37,028 nt of DNA from an uncultured Aquabacterium sp. (GTDB lineage Bacteria > Pseudomonadota > Gammaproteobacteria > Burkholderiales > Burkholderiaceae_C): positions 1 to 37,028 of the forward strand of contig NZ_CANBCC010000041.1 of the NCBI RefSeq assembly GCF_947366995.1, written 5' to 3'. The notes beneath the pieces were generated by a model that was not told the DNA's origin, ran no database searches, and was given only the letters and a program-made list of their open reading frames with translations. Below, in pieces: positions 1-7,528 of this stretch (position 1 is its first letter; each line of letters opens with the position of its first letter). The position numbers and the translations under genes are program-made.

Positions 1-338
1 ACCATCACCTCCAGCGGCAGGTGGCCGTCGTCGGTGCCGGGTAGCTCGCCCACCACCTTGGCCGTGCTGCGGAAGGACAGGTCGGGCTGCACCTCGGTCA
101 CGGCCAGCTTCACCGGGCCGTCGCCGAACACCTGCAGCACCACCGCGCCGTTGAACTTGATGTTGGCCTGCAGCAGCACGCCGGCCGCGCTCATTTCGCC
201 CAGCAGCCTGCGCACCGGGGCGTCCAGCGCTTCGCCTTCGCTGCGGCGGGCCAGCAGGGTCTGCCAGCTGTCGGTCAGGCGAACCAGCATGCCGCGAACC
301 GGCAGGCCTTCGAACAGAAACTTGTGCAATTCATTCAT
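1..338 (-). CDS. hslO: Hsp33 redox-regulated chaperone HslO (partial, N-terminal part)
   Basis: The N-terminal 112 codons of a reverse-strand gene running off the left edge. The protein begins MNELHKFLFEGLPVRGMLVR and continues with TDSWQTLLARR, PVRRLLGEMSAAG and QANIKFNG, which are hallmark stretches of the Hsp33 N-terminal domain. Hsp33 is a cytosolic holdase switched on by oxidation of a C-terminal zinc centre (CxC and CxxC). That part lies outside the window, so redox control cannot be verified here. The ATG at 336-338 overlaps the last 8 nt of the upstream carbonic-anhydrase-like gene, indicating translational coupling in one operon. The family identification is firm; only completeness is unknown. 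Confidence 0.93.
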   Translation of the reverse strand, partial: MNELHKFLFEGLPVRGMLVRLTDSWQTLLARRSEGEALDAPVRRLLGEMSAAGVLLQANIKFNGAVVLQVFGDGPVKLAVTEVQPDLSFRSTAKVVGELPGTDDGHLPLEVM

Positions 339-879
339 GGGATGGGGTGCCCGGCACGTCGATGCGCACCAGGTCGGTCTTGTATTGGGCGCTCTTGGTA
401 ACGTAGAGCGCGGTGCCGATGCGCATGCGCATGCGTTCGGCGTCGTTCAGCGGTCGCACCGCCTTCGCCGGCTGGCCGAGGATCAGCATGCCGTCCTCGA
501 ACACCTTGCCCTCGGTGACGAGGGCGCCCGCGCCGACCAGGCATTCCTTGCCGATCACCGCGCCGTTGAGCACGACAGCCTGGATGCCGATCAGGGCGCC
601 GTCGCCGATGGTGCAGCCATGCAGCATGGCCTGGTGCCCCACGGTCACATCGGCGCCGATGGTGAGCGGAAAGCCGATGTCGGTGTGCAGCACGGCGCCC
701 TCCTGCACGTTCGACCGCTCGCCCAGCGTGATGGGTTCGTTGTCACCACGCAGCACGGCCTGCGGCCACACGCTGCTGCCTTCGGACAGGATCACCTGGC
801 CCATGACGTCGGCCGATTCGGCGACGAATGCGCTGGGGTGCAGCTGCGGAACCTGGTCCTTGATGCGGTAGACGGCCAT
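331..879 (-). CDS. Gamma-class carbonic anhydrase-like hexapeptide-repeat protein
   Basis: A 182-residue left-handed beta-helix protein starting MAVYRIKDQVPQLHPSAFVA. It has successive hexapeptide turns such as VWPQAVLRGD, IGFPLTIGADVTVGHQAMLH, CTIGDGALIGIQAVVLNGAVIG and LVGAGALVTEG. The RGD, the H of the VLHTD segment and the GHQAMLHGC segment match the zinc-ligand positions of the gamma-carbonic anhydrase/YrdA/PaaY group. Many members of that group have weak or no carbonic anhydrase activity, so the catalytic role is only probable. The start at 879 is chosen because the upstream in-frame extension is unlike the family and the helix begins immediately after it. The stop overlaps the hslO start by 8 nt. 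The divergent yaaA gene lies 136 nt away. Confidence 0.88.
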   Translation of the reverse strand: MAVYRIKDQVPQLHPSAFVAESADVMGQVILSEGSSVWPQAVLRGDNEPITLGERSNVQEGAVLHTDIGFPLTIGADVTVGHQAMLHGCTIGDGALIGIQAVVLNGAVIGKECLVGAGALVTEGKVFEDGMLILGQPAKAVRPLNDAERMRMRIGTALYVTKSAQYKTDLVRIDVPGTPSHE

Positions 880-949
880 GGCACGGGCGCGCGACGTGGC
901 GCGAAGGGGTTGGGGAGCCTTCGATTCTAGGCGGCTTGGCCCGCCGCGG

Positions 950-979
950 TTGGCACGGGGCCAAAGCTCCACCTATGAT
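950..979 (+). promoter_or_regulatory. Predicted sigma-70 promoter of yaaA
   Basis: TTGGCA (950-955) and TATGAT (974-979) separated by 18 nt, in the divergent gap between the carbonic-anhydrase-like gene and yaaA. The expected transcription start is near 986, about 30 nt before the yaaA ATG. No OxyR-type ATAG-N7-CTAT array was recognisable, although yaaA is peroxide-induced in E. coli. Confidence 0.5.
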
Positions 980-983
980 CGGT

Positions 984-1002
984 ACCATTGTTTTTCAATG
1001 GT
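984..1002 (+). repeat. Inverted repeat (7-bp stem, T5 loop) in the yaaA leader
   Basis: ACCATTG (984-990), TTTTT, CAATGGT (996-1002) form a perfect 7-bp stem with a 5-nt loop. The repeat ends 13 nt before the yaaA ATG at 1016. No Shine-Dalgarno sequence is visible between the hairpin and the start. It overlaps the predicted transcription start, so it may be an operator or a leader structure; the sequence alone does not say which. Confidence 0.5.
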
Positions 1003-1015
1003 CCGTTGACCACCT

Positions 1016-1792
1016 ATGCTGCTTCTGCTGTCCCCCGCCAAGAGCCTTGATTACGAGGCCCCACCGGTCACCGACCGCCACACGCTGCCTGAATTCGCCA
1101 GCGAGGCCGCCGCGCTGATCGACGTGCTGCGTCCCTACACGCCCGCGCAGATCGCCTCGCTGATGGACCTCAGTGACGCGCTCGCCACGCTGAACGTGGC
1201 CCGCTATGCCGCATGGTCGCCGAAGTTCACGGGGGAAAACAGCAAGCAGGCCATCCTTGCCTTCAACGGCGACGTGTACGAAGGCCTGGATGCCACGTCG
1301 CTGAAACCAGCGGACCTGGATTGGGCGCAGGCGCACATCGGCATCCTCAGCGGACTGTATGGCGTGCTGCGTCCGCTGGACTGGATGCAGCCGTATCGCC
1401 TGGAAATGGGCACACGGCTGACCAACCCGCGCGGCAAGGACCTCTATGCCTGGTGGGGCGACACGCTGGCCGAATACCTGAACCGGCGCCTGGCCGAGCA
1501 AGGTGATGACCTCGTCATCAACCTGGCCTCGCAGGAGTACTTCAAATCGGTCAAGCGCAAGGCCCTGAAAGCCCGCGTGGTGGAGTGCATGTTCGAGGAC
1601 TGGAAGGCCGGGCAGTGGAAGATCATCAGCTTCCATGCCAAGCGGGCCCGCGGACTGATGGCCCGCCACGCGGTGCTCAAGCGCGCGCGGAGCACGGCCG
1701 ACCTGCTTGATTTTTCAGCCGAAGGGTATGCCCACGATCCAGCGGCCTCGGAGGCAGACCGGCTGGTGTTCCGCCGCAAGGTGGCTGCTTGA
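1016..1792 (+). CDS. yaaA: Peroxide stress response protein YaaA (UPF0246/DUF328)
   Basis: 258 residues, the normal length for this family, starting [17 protein letters not shown] with the characteristic LSPAKSLD motif. Other conserved stretches are [45 protein letters not shown] and the C-terminal [10 protein letters not shown]. In E. coli, YaaA belongs to the OxyR regulon and lowers intracellular unincorporated iron during hydrogen peroxide stress; its fold has DNA-binding character. That role is known from the family and not shown here. The stop codon overlaps the TTG start of the next gene (sequence TTGA, 1789-1792), so the oxygenase is probably translationally coupled to it. Confidence 0.95.
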   Translation: MLLLLSPAKSLDYEAPPVTDRHTLPEFASEAAALIDVLRPYTPAQIASLMDLSDALATLNVARYAAWSPKFTGENSKQAILAFNGDVYEGLDATSLKPADLDWAQAHIGILSGLYGVLRPLDWMQPYRLEMGTRLTNPRGKDLYAWWGDTLAEYLNRRLAEQGDDLVINLASQEYFKSVKRKALKARVVECMFEDWKAGQWKIISFHAKRARGLMARHAVLKRARSTADLLDFSAEGYAHDPAASEADRLVFRRKVAA

Positions 1793-2646
1793 CCGCAACG
1801 CAGCGCGTGAGCCCCGAGTTGCGCGACTGGGTGGTCGCGCAACTGGCTGCCGGCCAGCCGGCCGCGGTGCTGTTGCGCGCCATGCTGGACAGTGGCTGGA
1901 GCCGTGATGTGGCCTTGTCCGTTCTGGGCGCGGAAGTGGAGGAGGTGGCGGGGCGGGGCGCATGGCCCGGGGGCGGTGCCGACCGACGTCGTGCGCCCGG
2001 CCTCACGCCCGGGGCGCTGGAGCGGGGGCGCGTCACCGTGGCCGACCATGACGTCGACATCCTGGTGCACTGCGATTGTCCGCAGCTGGTGGTCCTGGGC
2101 GGGTTCCTCACGCCCGCAGAATGCACGGGCCTCATCGAGGAAGCCCGTGCGCGCCTGAAGCCCTCCGAAACCGTGGTGGGCGACACCGGGGGCAGCGAGG
2201 TGAACGTCGCCCGGACCAGCGAGGGCATGTTTTTCGGGCGGGGGGAATCCGAACTGTGCCAGCGCATCGAGGCCCGCATCGCGGCCTTGCTGTCGTGGCC
2301 GGTGTCGCACGGCGAGGGGCTGCAGGTGTTGCGCTATGGGCCGGGCGCGCAGTATCGTCCTCACCACGACTACTTCGACCCCGACTTGCCAGGCAGCAGC
2401 CGCATCCTGCAGCGCGGTGGGCAGCGTGTGGCCACGTTGGTGATGTACCTCAATACGCCGGAAGAGGGCGGGGCGACCACCTTCCCGGAGGCCGGACTCA
2501 CGGTGCATGCCGTGGCCGGCCACGCGGTATTCTTCTCGTACGACCGGCCCGACCCCGCCACGCGCACGCTGCACGGCGGCGCGCCGGTCATTGCGGGCGA
2601 GAAGTGGGTGGCGACCAAGTGGTTGCGCGAGGGCACGTTCGCCTGA
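1789..2646 (+). CDS. 2OG-Fe(II) oxygenase, prolyl 4-hydroxylase type
   Basis: 285 residues from a TTG start overlapping the yaaA stop by 4 nt. The catalytic half (about residues 98-285) has the double-stranded beta-helix signature: HxD iron ligands H192 and D194 ([10 protein letters not shown]), distal ligand H262 (TRTLHGG) and K272 ([10 protein letters not shown]) for 2-oxoglutarate. [12 protein letters not shown] is the usual P4H core loop. Family members hydroxylate proline or other residues in proteins or peptides; the substrate here is unknown. Residues 1-50 form a short helical N-terminal region followed by a low-complexity Gly/Arg linker (about 55-80). Co-expression with yaaA could reflect iron or oxidative-stress handling, but that is inference. 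Confidence 0.88.
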   Translation: MTATQRVSPELRDWVVAQLAAGQPAAVLLRAMLDSGWSRDVALSVLGAEVEEVAGRGAWPGGGADRRRAPGLTPGALERGRVTVADHDVDILVHCDCPQLVVLGGFLTPAECTGLIEEARARLKPSETVVGDTGGSEVNVARTSEGMFFGRGESELCQRIEARIAALLSWPVSHGEGLQVLRYGPGAQYRPHHDYFDPDLPGSSRILQRGGQRVATLVMYLNTPEEGGATTFPEAGLTVHAVAGHAVFFSYDRPDPATRTLHGGAPVIAGEKWVATKWLREGTFA

Positions 2647-2652
2647 AAACAA

Positions 2653-2676
2653 AAACGGAGCCCATGGGCTCCGTTT
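2653..2676. terminator. Bidirectional rho-independent terminator
   Basis: A perfect 24-nt palindrome (arms AAACGGAGCCCA and TGGGCTCCGTTT) 6 nt after the oxygenase stop, flanked by an A-rich run on the left and T residues on the right. It lies between convergent genes (oxygenase + and rhlE -), 40 nt beyond the rhlE stop, and can end transcription from both sides. Confidence 0.85.
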
Positions 2677-2715
2677 CAGGTTTCGATCAGCGCGCAGGCT
2701 GACCGGTTCAGTCGG

Positions 2716-4059
2716 TCACCGACTGCGGGAGCGACCCGCGCCAGCCTGGTCGCGCGGCCCGCGATCCCCCCGGCCATCCTGGCGACCGGACGATGGGCCG
2801 CGGCCGCCTCGCTGACCACCACCGCCACCCGCGGGACGTCCACCACCGCCTGAACGCGAGCCGGTGCTCCCGTGCAGCACCCGGCGACCCAACTGGATGG
2901 GCTCCGGGCGGGCGTTCGGGTCGGGCTCGAAGCCGGCCACCACCACGCGCGGGATCGGGCGCTTGATCAGCTTCTCGATGTCGGCGAGGAAGCCTTCCTC
3001 GTCGACGCACACGAGCGAAACCGCCTCGCCATCGGCGCCTGCGCGGCCCGTGCGGCCAATGCGGTGCACATAGTCCTCCGCGACGTTGGGCAGCTCGAAA
3101 TTCACGACGTGCGGCAGCTGGTCGATGTCGATGCCGCGCGCCGCAATGTCGGTGGCCACGAGCACCTGCAACTCACCGGACTTGAAGTCGGCCAGCGCCC
3201 GCGTGCGCGCGCTCTGGCTCTTGTTGCCGTGGATGGCCATGGCGGTGATGTTCTGCTTGAGCAGGAACTCCACCAGCCGGTTGGCGCCATGCTTCATGCG
3301 CGTGAAGACCAACACCTGGTGCCAGTTGTTCGACTGGATCAGGTGGGTGAGCAGCTCTTTCTTGCGATCGCGGTCGACCGGGTGCACCTTCTGCGCGATG
3401 GTGTCGGCGGTGGCGTTGCGGCGGGCGACCTCGATGACCTGGGGCTTGTCGAGCAGGCGCTCGGCCAGGGCCTTGATCTCATCAGAGAAGGTCGCGGAAA
3501 ACAGCAGACTCTGCTTGCGCGGAGGCAGGATGGCCAGCACGCGGCGGATGTCATGGATGAAGCCCATGTCCAGCATGCGATCGGCCTCGTCCAGCACGAA
3601 GTACTCGACGTGGCTCAAGTCGAGCGTTCCCTGCTGGTGGTGATCCAGCAGGCGGCCGGGCGTGGCGACCAGGATGTCGACGCCACGCTTCAGGGCTTCG
3701 ATCTGCGGGTTCATGCCCACACCACCGAACATCGCCATCGAGCGGATCGGCAGGTACTTGCCATACAGACGCACGCACTCTTCCACCTGGGCGGCCAGTT
3801 CGCGCGTGGGGGTCAGGATCAGGGCGCGGATGGGACGGCGGCCACCCGACGCCGGTTTGGCCGTGGCGGCCAGCATGTGCAACAGCGGCAGCGTGAACCC
3901 GGCGGTCTTGCCGGTGCCCGTCTGTGCGCCGGCAAGGAGGTCTCCGCCGTTCAGGACGGCCGGAATGGCCTGTGCCTGGATCGGCGTGGGGGTGGCGTAT
4001 CCGGCCTCCGAAACGGCCTTCAGGAGAGGTTCTGCCAACCCCAGATTTTCAAACGACAT
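2716..4059 (-). CDS. rhlE: DEAD-box ATP-dependent RNA helicase RhlE
   Basis: 447 residues from the ATG at 4059 (MSFENLGL, the typical RhlE start). An in-frame ATG 15 nt upstream (4074) cannot be excluded, and neither has a clear Shine-Dalgarno sequence. The helicase motifs appear in order: Q motif [10 protein letters not shown], Walker A AQTGTGKT (45-52), [19 protein letters not shown] (157-160), SAT (188-190), then RecA-like domain 2 with [11 protein letters not shown] and [10 protein letters not shown]. The C-terminal 60 or so residues are rich in Gly, Arg and Ser, the usual RNA-binding tail of RhlE. The enzyme unwinds short RNA duplexes in ribosome assembly and RNA decay. It is a single gene facing the divergent dnaX cluster. 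Confidence 0.95.
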   Translation of the reverse strand: MSFENLGLAEPLLKAVSEAGYATPTPIQAQAIPAVLNGGDLLAGAQTGTGKTAGFTLPLLHMLAATAKPASGGRRPIRALILTPTRELAAQVEECVRLYGKYLPIRSMAMFGGVGMNPQIEALKRGVDILVATPGRLLDHHQQGTLDLSHVEYFVLDEADRMLDMGFIHDIRRVLAILPPRKQSLLFSATFSDEIKALAERLLDKPQVIEVARRNATADTIAQKVHPVDRDRKKELLTHLIQSNNWHQVLVFTRMKHGANRLVEFLLKQNITAMAIHGNKSQSARTRALADFKSGELQVLVATDIAARGIDIDQLPHVVNFELPNVAEDYVHRIGRTGRAGADGEAVSLVCVDEEGFLADIEKLIKRPIPRVVVAGFEPDPNARPEPIQLGRRVLHGSTGSRSGGGGRPAGGGGGQRGGRGPSSGRQDGRGDRGPRDQAGAGRSRSR

Positions 4060-4338
4060 CACTACGTGGCCCATAAAAGGTTGTCGGCGACTGCACTCTC
4101 TTTGCCCGGGCCGGGGCCAAGCGAGTCAACCGGATGGCATCGGGGAATTTCCCAGCCTGATCGAAGTGCATTTCACCCTTCGCATCACAAGTGCATTGTA
4201 AGTCTCGCCGCCTGACGTGACCAGACCATTTCGCGGCATGGAAGCGACTTTCCGGGGCGGTATGTCACCGGATATCACGGCAGGTTGAATGCCTTCCCCC
4301 TCGGCTGAGGGGGCCGATGGCGCGACTAGAATCGCGCG
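4060..4338. other. Divergent intergenic region between rhlE and dnaX
   Basis: 279 nt with no convincing gene. It must carry the promoters of rhlE (-) and dnaX (+). A 7-bp hairpin, CCCCCTC/GAGGGGG with a GGCT loop, sits at 4296-4313. A TAGAAT element lies just before the dnaX ATG. The region was checked for the 4.5S/SRP RNA core because ffs can lie beside dnaX in some bacteria, but the core motif was not found. Confidence 0.6.
4327..4332 (+). promoter_or_regulatory. Candidate -10 element of dnaX (possible leaderless mRNA)
   Basis: TAGAAT at 4327-4332 ends only 6 nt before the dnaX ATG. A transcript starting 6-7 nt after the -10 would begin at or beside the ATG. No Shine-Dalgarno sequence is present upstream of the start, which supports a leaderless message. 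No clear -35 box was found, so confidence is limited. Confidence 0.45.
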
Positions 4339-6504
4339 ATGACTTCGACGGTACTCGCGCGCAAATACCGCCCCAGGGGTTTCGACAGCATGGTCGGCCA
4401 GGGGCATGTGGTTCAGGCATTGGGCAACGCCCTGACCCAGCAGCGCCTGCACCACGCCTACCTGTTCACCGGCACCCGGGGCGTCGGCAAGACCACGGTG
4501 TCGCGCATTCTGGCCAAATCGCTGAATTGCGTGGGGCTCGACGGACACGGCGGCATTACCGCCAGCCCGTGCGGCCAATGCCAGCCTTGCCGTGACATCG
4601 ACAGTGGGAGATTCGTCGATTACGTCGAACTGGATGCGGCGTCGAACCGCGGTGTCGAGGAAATTTCGCAACTGCTGGAGCAGGCGGTCTACAAACCGGT
4701 GGTCGGGCGCTTCAAGGTCTACATGATCGACGAAGTGCACATGCTGTCGAACACGGCGTTCAACGCCATGCTGAAGACGCTGGAGGAACCGCCCGACTAC
4801 CTGAAGTTCGTGCTGGCCACCACCGACCCGCAAAAGGTGCCCGTGACGGTGCTGTCTCGGTGTCTGCAGTTCAACCTGCGGCCCATGGCGGCGGAAACGG
4901 TGTTTGAGCACCTTGGCCGCGTGCTGCACGCCGAAGGCATCGACGCTGAGCCGGGCGCCCTGCGGCTTCTGTCGCGGGCCGCGCGTGGCTCCATGCGCGA
5001 CGCGCTGTCGCTGACGGACCAGGCCATTGCATTCGGTGCCGGGCTTCTTGAAGAGGCCGGGGTGCGGCAGATGCTGGGCTCGGTGGACCACGCGCATGTG
5101 CAGCGGATCATCGAGGCGGTGGCAGCGTGTGACGGTGCTGCGCTCGTGGCAGCGGTCGATACGCTGCGTCAGATGGGGCTGTCTGCGGCGGGTACGCTGG
5201 AGGAAATGGCGTCCGCACTGCAGCGCATGGCTGTGCTGCAGGCTGTGCCACAGGCACTCGACCCGGAAGACCCGGATGCGGCCACCTGGGCGGCGCTGGC
5301 GCCACTGCTGGCGCCCGATGAAACGCAGCTCTTCTACAGCCTATGTCTGCAAGGGCGCGCCGAGCTGGCATTGGCGCCGGACGAGTACAGCGGCTTGCTG
5401 ATGCTGTTGCTGCGCCTGCTTGCCTTCAAGCCCGGACAGGGGGGCGGTACGGGCCCAAAAGCGCTGGGCTCGGCGGCGCAGCCTGACGCCGTCGAGCCCC
5501 GTCGACCGCTGGTGACGCAGGCAGCGGCCGCGCCGGCCGGTGCGACTGCGCGACCCATCTCGGCGCCCGGGGTGTCTGCTTCCGGCAATGCTGCGGTCGC
5601 TCAGGTCAGCACACCGGTGCGGGTCAGCGGTGGCATCGATGCGCCGGTGCCCGCTGTGGCCGGGGCGCCCGCGGAGCCAACCGGCACCCCCGGTCCTGTG
5701 GCGCCGCCGGTGGTGACCGTGCGCCTCGCAGCCCCTGCGCCGGAGGCATCGCAGGCGCCTTGCCCGCCCGTGGTTGCTGCGCCGGCTTTGCCCGCCTCCG
5801 CCCCCGCGCCCCGTGCCGCGCCTCAGCAGCCGCAGGACGGTGGTGGCATCCCTCCGTGGGAAGCGTTGCCGCCCGAGGCCAATGAATGGGATGCTCCCGC
5901 GGCCGCCATGCCGGACGAGCCAGCCTGGATGGATGTGCCGGATGACGTGCCGGACGCCGTGTCGACAGCCCGCCCTCTCCGCGCAGCGTCGGAGCCCACG
6001 CGGACATCGCCCCGCCCTGGCGCCTCGATCTCGTCCCCTCCTGTTGATGCGCCCAGCGAGCCGCGTCCCCCGGTGACGCCGACCTTGCCCCCTCGCGGCG
6101 CGGATCCGCTTTCCGATGAGTGGGCTGACCTCGTGGCAGCGATGGCCGGGCACGGTTTGATTGCCGCGCTGGTGCGCGAACTGGCCATGCAGGCGCAGTG
6201 CGTGGCATGGCGTGAACAAGGTGAGGGCATCAACGGCACGCTGCGGGTCGAGCGCGAAAGCCTCATCACCGCGGCATTGCAGGACCGGCTCACGCAGGCC
6301 CTCACGCAACACCTGCAACGGCCGGTATCGCTCACCGTGGAGCGCGGGGCGGCGTTCAACACGCCGGCTCAACGCGACCAGGCTGCGCGCGAACAGCGCC
6401 AGCGCGATGCCGAGACCCTGATCCAGAGTGATCCGCTGGTGCAGTCGCTGCTGCAACAGCATCCCGGGGCGCGCATCGTCCCGGCTTCCATCAGGCCGAT
6501 CTGA
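4339..6504 (+). CDS. dnaX: DNA polymerase III subunits tau (and probably gamma), DnaX
   Basis: 721 residues, the clamp-loader ATPase of the replicase. Walker A GTRGVGKT is at 45-52, zinc-module cysteines are C64, C78, C81 and C84, Walker B MIDEVH is around 129-134 (D131, E132), and the SRC arginine finger LSRC is at 172-175. Domain III ends near LLRLLAFKP (about residue 365). Residues 370-590 are a Pro/Ala-rich linker, and the C-terminal domain from about 590 would bind DnaE and DnaB. A complete -1 frameshift cassette at 5438-5499, right after domain III, predicts a 382-residue gamma form that ends at TGA 5484-5486. The ATG at 4339 fits the MTSTVLARKYRPRGF start of the family. It is followed by ybaB and recR, the same order as in E. 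coli. Confidence 0.97.
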   Translation: MTSTVLARKYRPRGFDSMVGQGHVVQALGNALTQQRLHHAYLFTGTRGVGKTTVSRILAKSLNCVGLDGHGGITASPCGQCQPCRDIDSGRFVDYVELDAASNRGVEEISQLLEQAVYKPVVGRFKVYMIDEVHMLSNTAFNAMLKTLEEPPDYLKFVLATTDPQKVPVTVLSRCLQFNLRPMAAETVFEHLGRVLHAEGIDAEPGALRLLSRAARGSMRDALSLTDQAIAFGAGLLEEAGVRQMLGSVDHAHVQRIIEAVAACDGAALVAAVDTLRQMGLSAAGTLEEMASALQRMAVLQAVPQALDPEDPDAATWAALAPLLAPDETQLFYSLCLQGRAELALAPDEYSGLLMLLLRLLAFKPGQGGGTGPKALGSAAQPDAVEPRRPLVTQAAAAPAGATARPISAPGVSASGNAAVAQVSTPVRVSGGIDAPVPAVAGAPAEPTGTPGPVAPPVVTVRLAAPAPEASQAPCPPVVAAPALPASAPAPRAAPQQPQDGGGIPPWEALPPEANEWDAPAAAMPDEPAWMDVPDDVPDAVSTARPLRAASEPTRTSPRPGASISSPPVDAPSEPRPPVTPTLPPRGADPLSDEWADLVAAMAGHGLIAALVRELAMQAQCVAWREQGEGINGTLRVERESLITAALQDRLTQALTQHLQRPVSLTVERGAAFNTPAQRDQAAREQRQRDAETLIQSDPLVQSLLQQHPGARIVPASIRPI
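5438..5499 (+). promoter_or_regulatory. Predicted programmed -1 ribosomal frameshift signal in dnaX
   Basis: Four elements occur in the right order. AGGGGG (5438-5443) resembles an internal Shine-Dalgarno and ends 10 nt before the slippery site. The heptamer C CCA AAA (5454-5460) is in the X XXY YYZ phase. After a 5-nt spacer comes a 13-bp stem, GGGCTCGGCGGCG (5466-5478) with CGCCGTCGAGCCC (5487-5499), containing one G-U pair and an 8-nt loop. The loop holds TGA (5484-5486), which is in the -1 frame. Slippage would add S-A-G-L-G-G-A-A after Lys374 and stop, giving a 382-residue gamma protein. The layout is that of E. coli dnaX, but the heptamer differs from A AAA AAG. This is a prediction from sequence only. 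Confidence 0.7.
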
Positions 6505-6567
6505 GCGGCCGACCGCGTCGCCGTTGAACGCGGCGACAATCATGTTTTGCGCAAGAAAGGATGAGCC

Positions 6568-6894
6568 ATGCTCAAAGGACAACTCGCCGGCTTGATGAAA
6601 CAGGCCCAGCAGATGCAGGACAACCTCAAGAAGGCCCAGGAAGAACTGGCCCAGATTGAGGTGGAAGGTCAGTCCGGCGCGGGCCTGGTCAAGGTCGTGA
6701 TGACCTGCAAGAACGATGTGAAGCGGGTGACGATCGACCCGAGCCTGCTGGCCGACGACAAGGACATGCTTGAGGACCTCGTGGCTGCGGCATTCAACGA
6801 TGCCGTGCGTCGTGCCGAGGCAACCAGCTCGGAGAAGATGGGCAAGCTGACGGCCGGGATGCCCATGCCTCCCGGCATGAAGTTCCCGTTCTGA
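6568..6894 (+). CDS. ybaB: YbaB/EbfC family nucleoid-associated protein
   Basis: 108 residues, the standard size. It begins [20 protein letters not shown] and contains the family segments [30 protein letters not shown] and the C-terminal [11 protein letters not shown]. YbaB proteins are small dimers that bind DNA with little or loose sequence specificity and influence nucleoid structure. A good ribosome-binding site (GAAAGGATG) lies 5-8 nt before the ATG. The gene is 63 nt after dnaX and 13 nt before recR, so it is probably co-transcribed with both, and the order dnaX-ybaB-recR is widely conserved. Confidence 0.95.
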   Translation: MLKGQLAGLMKQAQQMQDNLKKAQEELAQIEVEGQSGAGLVKVVMTCKNDVKRVTIDPSLLADDKDMLEDLVAAAFNDAVRRAEATSSEKMGKLTAGMPMPPGMKFPF

Positions 6895-6907
6895 ACAGGA
6901 TTGCACC

Positions 6908-7495
6908 ATGGCGGATCCGGCGCTGGACGGGCTGGTCGAGGCCCTGCGTTGTCTGCCCGGTGTGGGGCAGAAGTCGGCGCAGCGGATGGCTTACCACCTG
7001 CTGCAGCACGATCGCGCCGGCGCCCTGAAACTGGCGCGCGCGCTGGATGGTGCGGTCAATGAGATCGGGCACTGCGCCCGATGCCACACCTTCAGTCGCG
7101 CCGAGATGTGTGACCTTTGTGCGGACGAGACGCGGGATGCGCGCTTGCTGTGCGTGGTCGAGACGCCGGCAGACCAGGCGGCCCTTGAACGCACAGGCAG
7201 CTACAGGGGGCAATACTTCGTGCTGCTGGGGCGGCTGAGCCCGCTGGATGGGCTCGGGGCTCGCGACATCGGCCTGTCGGCATTGCTGACCCGTGCAGGT
7301 GATGGTGTGGTGGAAGAGGTGATTCTTGCCACCAACTTCAATGCAGAAGGCGAGGCCACGGCCCATGTGCTCGGTGAGCAACTGAAGGCCCGTGGCCTGA
7401 AGGTGACCCGGCTGGCGCGCGGCGTGCCGGTGGGCAGTGAGCTCGAGTACGTCGACCTCGGCACCATCGCGCACGCCTTCATGGACAGGCGCTGA
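6908..7495 (+). CDS. recR: Recombination mediator RecR
   Basis: 195 residues. The N-terminal helix-hairpin-helix is at [16 protein letters not shown] (about 13-28), the zinc finger cysteines are C56, C59, C68 and C71, and a Toprim domain starts near residue 79 ([10 protein letters not shown], catalytic-like E85). The C-terminal segment contains [20 protein letters not shown], a family signature. With RecO, RecR loads RecA onto SSB-coated single-stranded DNA at gaps. AGGA lies just before the ATG. It is the last gene of the dnaX-ybaB-recR unit. Only 33 nt separate its stop from the convergent mltD stop, with no obvious terminator hairpin. Confidence 0.97.
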   Translation: MADPALDGLVEALRCLPGVGQKSAQRMAYHLLQHDRAGALKLARALDGAVNEIGHCARCHTFSRAEMCDLCADETRDARLLCVVETPADQAALERTGSYRGQYFVLLGRLSPLDGLGARDIGLSALLTRAGDGVVEEVILATNFNAEGEATAHVLGEQLKARGLKVTRLARGVPVGSELEYVDLGTIAHAFMDRR

Positions 7496-7528
7496 GGCCG
7501 GCCAACCCACGGGAGGGGGGCAGCGGTC

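Noticed and set aside
4060-4338. Possible 4.5S SRP RNA (ffs) upstream of dnaX
   Set aside because: The conserved SRP RNA core motif is not present; only a short hairpin and promoter-like elements are seen.
5341-6909. Reverse-strand open frame (522 codons) opposite dnaX
   Set aside because: Opposite the Pro/Ala-rich linker of dnaX; composition follows the GC bias, with no protein family match.
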